This document shows, one piece after another, positions 45,557 through 54,899 of a stretch of 64,000 bases of DNA (position 1 is its first letter; each line of letters opens with the position of its first letter). The position numbers and the translations under genes are program-made. Where the stretch lies: NCBI GenBank assembly GCA_039794405.1, contig JBDIVL010000013.1:25728-89727 (forward strand), in the 5' to 3' direction. Below the pieces are notes generated by a model, which searched no databases, was not told where the DNA came from, and was given only the letters and a program-made list of their open reading frames with translations. This stretch comes from JBDIVL01 sp039794405. GTDB taxonomy: Bacteria; Planctomycetota; Brocadiia; Brocadiales; Brocadiaceae.

Positions 45557-46847
45557 TCGAGTATTTAACTAATAACGGCATAAGCCTGGTACCGTGGATT
45601 TTCCCGACTTTTCCTTTTGAACAAACCTTTTCGGAGAAAGATTTTGTACTATCCGGTTTAATGCTTCCACCGCATATGAGCAAAGGTACGGGGTCGTCAG
45701 AGTGGGATTTCAGCTTGCAGGGTGTCGAGTGATCGGCTGTAACTGCAACAATAGTTTTATCAAGATCTATCGTATTGATTAATGGTGCAAGGTAATATTG
45801 GTCAATCGCTTCGATGATAGACTTTTTCTTCTCCGCATCACCATCGTGGCCCGGTACATCCGGTCCCTTAATATGGATATAAAGCCCATCATATTTCTTC
45901 AAGTGCTTCGTTGTCATATCGGCACGCAGGCTGTAGTCCTTTTCCAGTGCTTTTGTAGGTGGTGGAAGAGGAATGATTTTCATGCCTGTCAGCAATGCAA
46001 TACCCTCTTCCGTTGGCATTTCTACAAAACACCCGAAATTCTTCCTGAATTTGCTTTTTATATCGGGAAGTTTTGGAAGATGGTCACCGGCATCTCTCAA
46101 AAGGACAAGGTTTGCTGGAAGATATCCTTTTTTAATACGATTTTTATTGATATCGGATTGGTCCAGTACCTCGCAACTTTTTAGGGTAAATTCATTTATC
46201 AGGAGTGCGGAACGATAGGCAGCTTCAAGGTTTTGATGATCTTGTACAGGTGCGGAGTACTCAATAATATTCTCATAAGTTCCTACCTCTCTTGCAACTC
46301 CTAAAAGACCATGTTTTGTATATGCAGGGTCAGTGTTGGTAATATGCCCTGAAAGTTTTTTCTTAACACCACGGATAACTAATACTCCCCTGTGCTCAAG
46401 GGTGTTTTTGAAGACAAATGTGGCTGGTACGGAGGTCAATTTTACCTTTTTATTAATTTCTTTGCTGAGTTGTGCGGCCTCTTCTGTAGAGAGATTTCTC
46501 CCTGCACGGCGGTCCTGTATGCTCCTTCCAGTCCCTCTTGTAGCAAAATTTGCCCGTAAGGCGAGGTCGCCGTCGTGAATCTTTAGTCCGGCAGCATGTG
46601 CTTCCAAAGGACCACGGCCTGTGTAATATTTCATTGCGTCATATCCAAGGATACTAATCACCGCAATATCAGATTCGGGTGCGATCTCTTTCCCCACGGT
46701 ATACATAACACCTGTTTGCCCCTCCCTTGCCAACATATCCATGGTAGGGGTGGCTGCTGCTTCAAGTGGCGTGCGGTTGCCAAGCTCTTTACTAGGATAA
46801 TTCCCGTCCCCAAGACCGTCCAACACAATATATAAAATCTTTTTCAT
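45543..46847 (-). CDS. apgM: 2,3-bisphosphoglycerate-independent phosphoglycerate mutase, archaeal type
   Basis: At 434 residues the protein is typical of ApgM. It has the alkaline-phosphatase-superfamily metal sites: LDGLGDG (8-14), a serine nucleophile region SDIAVISILGYD, HIKGPDVPGHDGD and VTADHSTP. It interconverts 3- and 2-phosphoglycerate. Its ATG overlaps the fumarase beta stop by four bases, so glycolysis/gluconeogenesis and the fumarate step are made from one mRNA. Confidence 0.92.
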   Translation of the reverse strand: MKKILYIVLDGLGDGNYPSKELGNRTPLEAAATPTMDMLAREGQTGVMYTVGKEIAPESDIAVISILGYDAMKYYTGRGPLEAHAAGLKIHDGDLALRANFATRGTGRSIQDRRAGRNLSTEEAAQLSKEINKKVKLTSVPATFVFKNTLEHRGVLVIRGVKKKLSGHITNTDPAYTKHGLLGVAREVGTYENIIEYSAPVQDHQNLEAAYRSALLINEFTLKSCEVLDQSDINKNRIKKGYLPANLVLLRDAGDHLPKLPDIKSKFRKNFGCFVEMPTEEGIALLTGMKIIPLPPPTKALEKDYSLRADMTTKHLKKYDGLYIHIKGPDVPGHDGDAEKKKSIIEAIDQYYLAPLINTIDLDKTIVAVTADHSTPCKLKSHSDDPVPLLICGGSIKPDSTKSFSEKVCSKGKVGKIHGTRLMPLLVKYSNAGK

Positions 46848-47443
46848 TTTTTATAGTCTCCCAATACCTTTCCTGTTCTTGCGTATTTTATAACTCCTTC
46901 TCTGTATAAATCGTTTCCGTAAATATCATTGGCTACCACGACTGGAAAATTTTCAACCTCGAGCCGCAAAATAGCCTCTGCTCCCAGATCTTCATAAGCA
47001 ATAATTTCAGCCTTTTTTACAGACTTTGCCAGAAGGGCAGCGGCTCCGCCAGTAGCAGTGAAGTATACTGCCCTGGATTGTTTCATGGCCTCGATGACTT
47101 CTTCTGAACGGTTTCCTTTACCAATAGTTGCCTTTAAACCTTTTGCTAGTAATATAGGGGTATACACATCCATACGATAACTTGTGGTAGGACCGCAAGA
47201 CCCGATGGGTTTGTCAGGTCTGGCAGGACTCGGACCAACATAATAGATAATTTGGTTTCGGATATCAAAGGGCAATTCTTTATCCCGGTGAACAAGTTCT
47301 ACCAGTCGTTTGTGTGCCGCATCTCTGGCGGTATATATAATTCCATTGATAAAAACCCTGTCCCCGATCCTAAGCTTTACCACATCATCGTCCGTTAAGG
47401 GGGAGGTTAAATATATTACATTTGATGTATTTACTGATTTCAT
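46844..47443 (-). CDS. fumB: Fumarate hydratase class I, beta (C-terminal) subunit
   Basis: The 199-residue protein has the C-terminal class I hydratase words: LRIGDRVFINGIIYTARDAAHK, YYVGPSPA, GSCGPTTSYRMD and YFTATGGAAALLAKSVK. With the alpha subunit it forms the [4Fe-4S] fumarase that interconverts fumarate and malate. A tartrate dehydratase is the main alternative, because the two share all these motifs. A 168-base AT-rich gap separates it from the alpha gene, unusual because the subunits are often adjacent. Confidence 0.92.
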   Translation of the reverse strand: MKSVNTSNVIYLTSPLTDDDVVKLRIGDRVFINGIIYTARDAAHKRLVELVHRDKELPFDIRNQIIYYVGPSPARPDKPIGSCGPTTSYRMDVYTPILLAKGLKATIGKGNRSEEVIEAMKQSRAVYFTATGGAAALLAKSVKKAEIIAYEDLGAEAILRLEVENFPVVVANDIYGNDLYREGVIKYARTGKVLGDYKK

Positions 47444-47611
47444 AGCCTTGATAAATGGCTAAATGGTTTTATTGATATTTCAGTTAATGGAAATCTACTT
47501 TTTAGATTCAATTTACTAACTTGTTGTTAGTTATTTTGATTAATTGATTAATTTCCCTTGGTTGTTTCTGTAATTCACTAAAAATGCGTTGATATTCATT
47601 TTATTAAGTTA

Positions 47612-48469
47612 TTAAGCACCTAACACCACTGTCTTAACCCTATGTGCATGGCAATCAAGGTTAACCGCTACCGGGAGGCTGGCAATATGGCATGGATAAC
47701 GTTCCACATGGACATCCAATGCCGTGATCCAGCCGCCTAATCCCTGTGCGCCAATACCAAGGTTGTTTATCCTCTCCAGGATTTCTTGCTCTAAACTTGC
47801 CGAGTCGGGATCTGCTTGTCTTACCCCCAAAGGCCTTAAAAGCGACTTTTTAGCCAAAAATGCCGCATAATCAAAGGTACCACCAATTCCAACACCTACG
47901 ATAATAGGCGGACAGGGATTAGCCTTTGCTCTCTTTACCGTTTCTACCACAAAATGAATAACCCCTTCTCTGCCGTCGGCCGGTGTCAGCATAGCGATCT
48001 GGCTCATATTTTCACATCCACCCCCCTTAGCCATTAGAGAGATTTTTAGGGAGTTTTCTGAAATAATTTCTGTGTGGATAATAGCCGGTGTGTTATCTCT
48101 TGTATTCATTCGATTGAAAGGGTCGGCAACCATGGATTTTCTCAGAAAACCCTCCTTGTACCCTTTACGGACACCTTCCTGGATAGCGTCATAAAGGTGG
48201 TCACCAACAACTTCTACACTCCCTCCAATCTCAACAAAAACCACTGCAACACCCGTATCCTGGCACAGAGGCATTTGGCATGTGCGGGCAATTTTTGCAT
48301 TTTCTAATAATTCTGCAAATATCTCTTTCGCAACGGGAGAACCTTCTGCCTCGTAAGAGTTTGTCAGGGCATCAAGAACATCCTTATTGAGATTGAAATT
48401 TGCATCCATACAAAGCCGGGCTACCTGCTCTGTGATTTCTGATGCACTAATCTTTATACGTATAGCCAT
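47612..48469 (-). CDS. fumA: Fumarate hydratase class I, alpha (N-terminal) subunit
   Basis: The 285-residue protein carries the three cysteines that hold the catalytic [4Fe-4S] cluster: C69 in MPLCQDTG, C152 in GGGCEN and C186 in NPCPP. Other family words are RMNTRDNTPA and GVGIGGTFD. The cluster is oxygen-sensitive, which fits an anaerobe. Its start lies 23 bases inside the end of the GNAT-gamma fusion gene, so they are co-transcribed and probably coupled. Confidence 0.94.
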   Translation of the reverse strand: MAIRIKISASEITEQVARLCMDANFNLNKDVLDALTNSYEAEGSPVAKEIFAELLENAKIARTCQMPLCQDTGVAVVFVEIGGSVEVVGDHLYDAIQEGVRKGYKEGFLRKSMVADPFNRMNTRDNTPAIIHTEIISENSLKISLMAKGGGCENMSQIAMLTPADGREGVIHFVVETVKRAKANPCPPIIVGVGIGGTFDYAAFLAKKSLLRPLGVRQADPDSASLEQEILERINNLGIGAQGLGGWITALDVHVERYPCHIASLPVAVNLDCHAHRVKTVVLGA

Positions 48470-49460
48470 AACGCACTGCTTTTATGTTCTCATCGAGAAA
48501 TTGTGATGGAAATTCTGAAGCAAAGTTTACCGTTTCAATATTAATGCCGATCATGCTTAACAGTCTGCCTAAGGCAATCATATTAACAAGGATAGGACTA
48601 TTAAACTGTTCTATGGCGAGCTTCTCAAAAGGAATGCGATCACTTGCGGGACAGCGCAGTTCACACCTTTTACATTCTGCATGACAAGCCGATGATTCAA
48701 TAAGCACATGTTTTGCCCGTACCATTGGATCCGGTGTCTTTGAGAGTTGAAGTGCGACATCTGCCTCTTCAAAAAAAGGTACATCGATGGGGTCGTCGGC
48801 ATATACAATTTCTGCTCGGATATTACCCCCGCGTACGGTAGCGTCGTATACAAGGTTTAAGGTCACTTCCTTACCAAATTTAGCCAGGATATTAGCCAGT
48901 GTATGTGCCATAAGCTTAATGCCCTGGCCACCTTCACCGGCCAGGATAATCTTTTTAAAACGATGTTCTTCCGGTGTTGGGGTAATTGTTCTCACCATGA
49001 GGATAATACCAACACCAAAGAACCTGCGATCAATAAAAGCCATCTCTTTAAACCCGTGCTTTTGAAATACATGATACGCAACCTTCTCAGAAGGATAAGT
49101 AAACAACTTTGCCTCATAGCATCCCCTGTTCTCGAAGATCTTTATTATTTCCTCTAAGAGTTTATCCCCGTATCCCTTTTTTCTATATTCCGGAGCCACA
49201 CCCATCCAGTGAATGTTGCCGACACCCTGCGAGATCCAGGCGAATATAAACCCTATTATTCTGCCATCTTCTTTGCCGACAAGATAAATGCAATCTTTAT
49301 TGTCTAACCGTTTCTTGACTTCCTCTACAGAATAGTTATCCTTAAAGTGCAGGCGCTCAATCTCCAGACTCTCAGCATGCAGCTCGTCTACCATGCTACA
49401 GAAGAGGTTTACGGCCGTTTCTACGTCTGGTTCCTTAAGGTTTTCGATGGTAAAAGTCAC
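48447..49460 (-). CDS. GNAT acetyltransferase fused to 2-oxoacid:ferredoxin oxidoreductase gamma subunit
   Basis: The 337-residue protein joins two domains in one frame. Residues 1-158 are a GNAT domain with the acetyl-CoA loop GVAPEYRKKGYG (87-98) and HVFQKHGFKEM. Residues 167-337 are a pyruvate/2-oxoglutarate:ferredoxin oxidoreductase gamma domain with GEGGQGIKLMAHTLA (175-189) and DATVRGGNIRAE. A C-x3-C-x2-C-x3-C cluster (C259, C263, C266, C270) lies inside the gamma domain, which normally has no cofactor, so it may bind metal or Fe-S. Alpha and beta subunits are not in the window. It heads the operon with both fumarase genes. Confidence 0.9.
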   Translation of the reverse strand: MTFTIENLKEPDVETAVNLFCSMVDELHAESLEIERLHFKDNYSVEEVKKRLDNKDCIYLVGKEDGRIIGFIFAWISQGVGNIHWMGVAPEYRKKGYGDKLLEEIIKIFENRGCYEAKLFTYPSEKVAYHVFQKHGFKEMAFIDRRFFGVGIILMVRTITPTPEEHRFKKIILAGEGGQGIKLMAHTLANILAKFGKEVTLNLVYDATVRGGNIRAEIVYADDPIDVPFFEEADVALQLSKTPDPMVRAKHVLIESSACHAECKRCELRCPASDRIPFEKLAIEQFNSPILVNMIALGRLLSMIGINIETVNFASEFPSQFLDENIKAVRYGYTYKD

Positions 49461-50148
49461 AAGGTATTCCTGTATAAAAAATTTGTTTTTTGAGATTTTT
49501 TAACGAACCTCTACGGTCAAAGCATTTACATGTTGCAAGTTGTAAGCCGATAGCTGATGGCAAAAAACAACCGAATTCCTGCAACTTTGCATTTTTCAAT
49601 TTTCATTTTTCACTTCCGGCTCGTTTTGGATTCGAATTTATTTAAAGTATCGAAACATCGGGTGAAATGCAAGGTAAATTTACCATAAGGTGCATTCCGG
49701 ATACGGTTTTACTAAAGGTTTTTCTCATGTTTGTTCGATAAATTGCCATGGATCTGTTTAAACGGCTTAAACTGTTTGACCGTTTTTAGTGTGTTTTTCC
49801 TTACCCAGCCGACAGGGTATAGATCATATATCAGTATTTATCCGTGTAAATCTATGGTTCATTTAAGAGGGCAGTAACAGTTTTGATTTGCTCATTTGAC
49901 ATAAAGGACAATATCTCGTAAAATAACCTTGTGCACTCATTGTGAATCTCCACAGTATTTTTGAAATCCAACGTTCAGAAAATTCAAAGTAGGGGCATGT
50001 TGCTGCGTATCCTTACAGAGGCTGGTACTCTCTACAAAAGGAAAAAACCATTGAAGCCATAATTTAATTCCATGCGGAGTGTACTGGTTTAGATTCAGGG
50101 GGGAAACTAACCGGGATTTTTGAGCCCATGGAAACAAGGTGAAGTAGT
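49461..50148. other. Gene-free stretch upstream of two divergent genes
   Basis: No gene is supported; the 66-residue minus-strand frame at 49937-50137 has no family resemblance. It should hold promoters for the operon and for the transglutaminase-like gene. A hairpin AAACGG..CCGTTTTTAG lies at about 49758-49788. Bases 49593-49635 resemble 36440-36480 (ATTTTTCACTTC.....CGTT.G). Confidence 0.5.
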
Positions 50149-50895
50149 ATGAGATATTTATCCATAATCATAATCTCTGCCATTTTATCTGGTACAGTTT
50201 GTATAAAAGCGTGTGCCGATGTTTCCTATGCTGACTTATTTCTAAATGGAAGGGGTTATAAACCTGCCGAAGAGGCTCAGTCTGAAAAATTATGTGCACT
50301 CTATTCTCAAGAGAACAATAACCTTCCTGACAATCCATTATATAGGGAATGGTGTATAAACACCTTCAATAATGGTGAGCAAATCTATAAAGCATACAAG
50401 GAAATAGCATTTGATATCGATTACCGTGCTGAGCCGCCAAAAACAGATTATTGGCAAACACCGGGAGAAACCATACAAAGCAAACAAGGTGATTGTGAAG
50501 ACTCTGTCTTTCTCTTCTTTTCTCAATTGCCTGAATTAAATACCGACGGGGATATTGTTTGGGGTTGGATTATGGATAAGAACAGTTCAATTGCCTTTGC
50601 TCATGTATGGTATCAATTATATGATAAGCATGGCAAACCTTACATTGTGGAAGGTTTTTCAAAAGAATGGAATGGTATCATTCCTGCCGGGTCGATGAAT
50701 GGAACAGAAGAACGTATACCAATATTGATGTTAAAACACAATCAAGTAAGCCATGTGGTAGACGAGATGATTCCGAAGTTTACAGAATCTTCTGGAGATA
50801 CCCAATTCTCATGGGACATATATTTTAATAATGCCACGATTATTCGGGATATCTTTCAAAAGCTTCAGGATTTATTTAATCGATACAGGAGATAG
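50149..50895 (+). CDS. Exported transglutaminase-like cysteine peptidase
   Basis: The 248-residue protein has a signal peptide (about 1-23, cleavage near ACADV). The transglutaminase-like core has the nucleophile C116 in KQGDCEDS and H152 in FAHVWYQLYD; the third residue is probably the Asp nearby. The bacterial BTLCP group cleaves or processes envelope proteins and often sits next to the exporters or adhesins it regulates. Here it faces an eight-repeat secreted protein across a palindrome. Function otherwise unknown. Confidence 0.78.
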   Translation: MRYLSIIIISAILSGTVCIKACADVSYADLFLNGRGYKPAEEAQSEKLCALYSQENNNLPDNPLYREWCINTFNNGEQIYKAYKEIAFDIDYRAEPPKTDYWQTPGETIQSKQGDCEDSVFLFFSQLPELNTDGDIVWGWIMDKNSSIAFAHVWYQLYDKHGKPYIVEGFSKEWNGIIPAGSMNGTEERIPILMLKHNQVSHVVDEMIPKFTESSGDTQFSWDIYFNNATIIRDIFQKLQDLFNRYRR

Positions 50896-50986
50896 ATGTA
50901 TTAAAATTGTTGTGAGCTGTTTTCCCGAGGCATCATAATGACTTGGGAAATGAGAGAAATACAATCTTTTTTGCCGTGTTAAGAAA

Positions 50987-51021
50987 ATACCGTTTAAACC
51001 ATTTAATGGTTTAAACGGTAT
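50987..51021. terminator. Perfect 35-base palindrome between convergent genes
   Basis: Bases 50987-51003 are the exact reverse complement of 51005-51021 around one T (ATACCGTTTAAACCATT arm). It sits between two converging genes. There are no flanking T-runs, so it may work as a bidirectional transcription end or a protein-binding site rather than a classical terminator. Confidence 0.55.
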
Positions 51022-51058
51022 CCTGGATGCATTTTCACCTCCGACCATTCCGGCGGTG

Positions 51059-52483
51059 TTATTCATTTCCTAATGTGCCTTGTCCGTTTATTTTCTGGGC
51101 ATAAATATCCCAATAATTCTTATCTATATTGCGGCCATCCTGCCAAACAATAATAGCGCCACCGGTTCCGTCATGAATAAGCATGGGAAAACATTGAGCA
51201 TCGGGTGCGGTACTGCAGGCAATGCCATTATCGTTCCATTTTGTTCCTCCCTTTGAATCAATCCGCTGGGCATAGATGTCAAATGTGGAAGCACGGTTGT
51301 CATCCCACACCATGACTGCACCGCCTGAGCCATCGCCCGTGAGATTGACATAATTCTGTATTCCAGGCTCTACACAGATGGCTAAACCGTCTTTTTTCCA
51401 AAGGATATTGCCGTTCAGGTCAACATGTTGTACGTAAATGTTAAAATCTTTGCTGCGCATATCCCACCAGCCAAGGATAGCGCCGCCGGCATCATCACGA
51501 ATGATTATTGGATAGTTTTGATTATTGGGTGCGGTACATACTGGAATACCATTGGCTGTCCAGTGAACATCTCCATTTCCATCCACGTACTGGGCAAAAA
51601 TATCGTTATTACCATTACGGGTATCGACCCAGGCCGCAATTGCTCCTTCAGCTCCTGTATTGACAATAACGGGGGGACTTTCATGTCCTGATGCAGTACA
51701 AAGGGCAACACCACCCTTTTCCCATAATACATTACCACTTCCGTCAATTCGTTGGGCATAGATATCAGCGTAACTTCTCCGAAAATCTTGCCATACTACA
51801 ATGGCACCTCCGGCACCATCATCTATCACTGCCGGTGCGCTTTGTGCCCCTGAATATCCACAAACAAGTACTCCATTTCTTGCCCATAGCGGTTCCCCGT
51901 CTTTATTAATGCGCTGGGCATAGAGGTCCGCATAGTTTGTACGAAAATCCTGCCAGATAATAATAGCTCCTCCATCTCCGTCGGTAGTAATGCTGGGGCT
52001 ATCCTGCGCATTTATTTCGGTACAGACTGGAATACCGTTCTCTGTCCACAGCGGTTTTCCATCTGCACTGATACGCTGGGCATAAATATCGTAGTTACCG
52101 TTGCCGCTTCGGATATCATGCCATGTAATAATGGCTCCACCAGCATTATCGCTGATAATCTTCGGTTTATCTTGTTTTTCGGGCATAGTACAAACGGGAA
52201 TACCATCCTTTATCCATGAGATATTTCCTTCCGCGTCGACCCGCTGGGCATAGATATCGAAATGAACATTTCTCGCATCTTCCCATGTCATGATGGCTCC
52301 TCCTGCGCCGTCACTAACTATTCGCGGAAAACTTTGCTGGCCCGGTGCCGTGCAAATAGCTATATTTTTTCGTCCATCAGAAGACCACGCCCCAATGGCC
52401 GAATTTGAATTCATTGTGCTGAAAAAACCCAACGCAATATAAACAGGTATCGTTTTCAATATATTCTTTAAAGTATTTCTCAT
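51059..52483 (-). CDS. Secreted eight-repeat protein, probable beta-propeller
   Basis: After a signal peptide (about 1-31) the 474-residue protein consists of eight copies of a unit of about 52 residues. Each has GGAI..W.D.R (for example GGAIITWHDIR, GGAIIIWQDFR, EGAIAAWVDTR), then DIYAQR.D..G...W..NGI.VCT and Q..P.I..D. The even spacing suggests a closed eight-bladed propeller or a solenoid. Four repeats conserve Cys in VCT, so disulfides are possible. No catalytic motif is visible; it may bind carbohydrate or protein. ATG at 52483. Confidence 0.85.
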   Translation of the reverse strand: MRNTLKNILKTIPVYIALGFFSTMNSNSAIGAWSSDGRKNIAICTAPGQQSFPRIVSDGAGGAIMTWEDARNVHFDIYAQRVDAEGNISWIKDGIPVCTMPEKQDKPKIISDNAGGAIITWHDIRSGNGNYDIYAQRISADGKPLWTENGIPVCTEINAQDSPSITTDGDGGAIIIWQDFRTNYADLYAQRINKDGEPLWARNGVLVCGYSGAQSAPAVIDDGAGGAIVVWQDFRRSYADIYAQRIDGSGNVLWEKGGVALCTASGHESPPVIVNTGAEGAIAAWVDTRNGNNDIFAQYVDGNGDVHWTANGIPVCTAPNNQNYPIIIRDDAGGAILGWWDMRSKDFNIYVQHVDLNGNILWKKDGLAICVEPGIQNYVNLTGDGSGGAVMVWDDNRASTFDIYAQRIDSKGGTKWNDNGIACSTAPDAQCFPMLIHDGTGGAIIVWQDGRNIDKNYWDIYAQKINGQGTLGNE

Positions 52484-52547
52484 AGTGTTATTTTCAAAAT
52501 AAATTAGACTGCCTTTGGCAGCAGATTACAAAAAATGCTTCATAACA

Positions 52548-52613
52548 ATGAATAGTGAATAAGCGAATAGTGAATAAAAGATTGCTATTAGCTGCTGTTC
52601 ACTAACTACTACC
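52548..52613. repeat. Low-complexity AGTGAATA/TTCACTAA block
   Basis: GAATAGTGAATAAGCGAATAG words are followed by complementary TGCTGTTCACTAACTAC words, just past the stop of the TPR gene at 52614. Related blocks lie at 26330 and 58310. Confidence 0.6.
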
Positions 52614-53465
52614 CTATTTAACGCCCGCATATAAAAATGGATCAAGCTGCATAGCCTTATTATAGGTCCTCATCGACTCATCGTATTTGCCCAGGTTGTA
52701 TAGAGAGTTGGCCTTATTGTGCCATGCCCTTGCGCTCTTCGGGTTAATTTCAATGGCCTTATCAAATGCCTTGGCCGCCTCATGATACAGCCCCAACTTG
52801 TTTAAGGTGATACCCATATTATTCCATGCCCATCCTCTCTTTGGGTTTTCCTGTACTGCCTTGGAAAAGAGTTGAAGGGCTTCATCGTATTTCTCAAGCA
52901 AGATTAAAATATAACCCTTTCCGTGCCATGCCAGGTCATGCCCTGAATTAATTTCTATCGCCTTCTCAAACATCTTCATCGCCTCATTATGTCTGCTTAA
53001 CGCAATAAGAGCCACGCCCCTGTTATACCACGAAGTTGCAACCTTAGGGTTCAGCTTGATGGCCTTATCATACAACGGTAATGCCTCTTCATAATTGCCT
53101 TTCTTATACACGGCTATGCCCTTGTTTACCAATGTGGTATCCTGGTTTGGATCAATAGTAAGCGCCTTATCATAAGCTTGAATTGCCATATCGTAATTTC
53201 CTAATCGGAATAACGAATTTCCAAGGCCATCCCATGCATCGAAGTAGCTGGGATACGAAGCAACAGACTTGTTAAATGCCTCCACGGCACGTTCAAACTT
53301 GGCCCGATTGTATTTTGATTGTCCGTTTTGCATCCACTTTTTCGCGCTGTATTTTTTCGATGAGGTTTTGTAGATATCCCCCTGCAGGCCAACAGCTTGA
53401 GTTGTCTGGCAGAAAAACAAAATAGAAGTCATCAGAAATAATATCACTGTGCAGTAAAAACGCAA
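52614..53465 (-). CDS. Secreted seven-TPR protein, probable TTG start
   Basis: The open frame begins at an ATG at 53585, but the first 40 residues do not look like a signal peptide. A TTG at 53465 is six bases after AGAAAGG and starts MRFYCTVILFLMTSILFFC, a good signal sequence, so I use it (283 residues). Seven TPR units follow without gap (WDGLGNSLFRLGNYDMAI, YNRGVALIALSRHNEAM, WNNMGITLNKLGLYHEAA and so on). It is a periplasmic or compartment-facing protein-binding scaffold. Its partner is not evident from neighbours. Confidence 0.85.
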   Translation of the reverse strand: MRFYCTVILFLMTSILFFCQTTQAVGLQGDIYKTSSKKYSAKKWMQNGQSKYNRAKFERAVEAFNKSVASYPSYFDAWDGLGNSLFRLGNYDMAIQAYDKALTIDPNQDTTLVNKGIAVYKKGNYEEALPLYDKAIKLNPKVATSWYNRGVALIALSRHNEAMKMFEKAIEINSGHDLAWHGKGYILILLEKYDEALQLFSKAVQENPKRGWAWNNMGITLNKLGLYHEAAKAFDKAIEINPKSARAWHNKANSLYNLGKYDESMRTYNKAMQLDPFLYAGVK

Positions 53466-53732
53466 TCTGGCCCTTTCTGGCAAGAAGGAGTAAGGGGAGA
53501 ATAAAAATTTTTCCCAAGACAACACTGTGATAAATCTATCAGGTAGAGAACAGGGAAAGGATACCGTATTGATACTATGATGCATAACTTTAGATTAATA
53601 AACTAATTTTTATTCTATTGAAAAATACAATATTTTAGAATCTTATAAAAATCATTTCTTAAAATCAAATTAATTATTAACTAGTAAGGCGAAGCCTCAG
53701 ACCGGTAGAAGAGATTGAGATCACTTTTGGTA

Positions 53733-53795
53733 AATGAGTAAATGGGTAGATGAGTTAAATACTCATTCACCCATTCGCTCATTTACCCATCTTAC
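53733..53795. repeat. Near-palindrome TAAATGAGTAAATGGG...CCCATTTAC overlapping the tsaB stop
   Basis: GTAAATGAGTAAATGGGTAGATGAG and CTCATTCACCCATTCGCTCATTTACCC-type words are partly complementary. The block reaches the tsaB stop (53792-53794). The last 10 codons of tsaB, just beyond, are also built of near-repeats (ACAACAGACAACGG). Confidence 0.6.
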
Positions 53796-54595
53796 CGTTG
53801 TCTGTGATCCGTTGTCTGTTGTCCGTTCTGTTTCTCAATGGCCTCTGCCCGCCGTAAGTAAAGCGGCATGAGTTTTTCTATTTCGCATCGCCGTCCAGAT
53901 TCATATGCCCTCTCACCAAGCAAGGCTACATATTCTGCTTTTGGTGTGGCTTTTTCTTCTTTATCGATAAAGATATCCTTTTGCTGAAATATATCTTTAT
54001 AAGGCGGGACACCGTCTCCAAAAATAATTACCGGTCGCGGAAGGATAGATAACAGATCGTGTGGCCGGATTACCAGGAATTCGGATAATCTCTGATATTG
54101 GATAAATCCTTGTTCAAGGTGAATAGGGATAAATTTGTAGATGCATGCGTAGACGTGGTTCCGTTTTGCATCAAGGACAGGACAGAGATAATATCCTTCT
54201 CTTGTAAGGATATCTCCTTGAAACAGGTTTCCGATCTCTGATGTATGTGAAGGGGGCAGGGTTATATGGTCGTGGTTTTCGGCACGATAATTTTCAGCTA
54301 TGATATCGAATACGGGGATGTCAATAACGGGTCTATGTAATGCGTAGGCGAATGTCTTTGCACAGGTGACACCGATCCTCAGTCCTGTATATGAACCAGG
54401 TCCTACATCAACTGCAATAAGATCAATGTCACCGGGTTTCCAGCCAATTTCATTAAGAACGGTTTTTACGGTAGGTACCAATTCTCTTCCATGGTGCATA
54501 CCAGTCCCGAAGCCTCTGGTAACAATAATATGTTTATCCCCACAAATGGCAATTCCCCCGACATTTCCTGATGTTTCTATTCCGAGTACTTTCAT
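53792..54595 (-). CDS. tsaB: tRNA threonylcarbamoyladenosine biosynthesis protein TsaB
   Basis: The 267-residue protein matches TsaB: ETSGNVGGIAICG (7-19), RELVPTV, VDVGPGSYTGLRIGVT (about 63-78) and AYALHRPVIDI. TsaB and TsaD form the core that transfers threonylcarbamoyl to A37 of ANN-decoding tRNAs in the cytoplasm. tsaD and tsaE are not in the window. The last 11 residues (NGQQTTDHRQR) come from a repeat block and do not look conserved, so the gene seems to have gained its end from repeat sequence. Confidence 0.95.
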   Translation of the reverse strand: MKVLGIETSGNVGGIAICGDKHIIVTRGFGTGMHHGRELVPTVKTVLNEIGWKPGDIDLIAVDVGPGSYTGLRIGVTCAKTFAYALHRPVIDIPVFDIIAENYRAENHDHITLPPSHTSEIGNLFQGDILTREGYYLCPVLDAKRNHVYACIYKFIPIHLEQGFIQYQRLSEFLVIRPHDLLSILPRPVIIFGDGVPPYKDIFQQKDIFIDKEEKATPKAEYVALLGERAYESGRRCEIEKLMPLYLRRAEAIEKQNGQQTTDHRQR

Positions 54596-54685
54596 GGACC
54601 TTAGACCTTAAAAGGTTTTGAGAATTTATCATGTGACTACTTAGGTTTGTGGTTGGGGGTTCAAGGCTAGAGGGATAAAAATTGA

Positions 54686-54756
54686 GAGGTTTAAAGAAAG
54701 GAAAACAACTAACCGTAAATCCCTGAACCGTGAACTTTGTAGCCTGAGTAGTTACT
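54686..54756. repeat. Dispersed repeat family E, copy 1
   Basis: GAGGTTTAAAGAAAGGAAAACAAC is followed by ACCGT and, after about 40 bases, CCTGAGTAGTTAC. The same order recurs at 57618 and 63418. Confidence 0.7.
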
Positions 54757-54899
54757 TATTATCTATAATATCAGAATAACAGAAATGGTAAAGAAATGGA
54801 ACAGTGAAAAACGGTAGATTATGGATAGATGGCTAAATGACTATTAACCATATAGCCGTTTAACCATTTACTATCCACTAACTCCAATAAGTCAAGTCC

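Noticed and set aside
49937..50137. 66-residue minus-strand frame
   Set aside because: No motif, no signal and no conserved feature; not distinguishable from chance.
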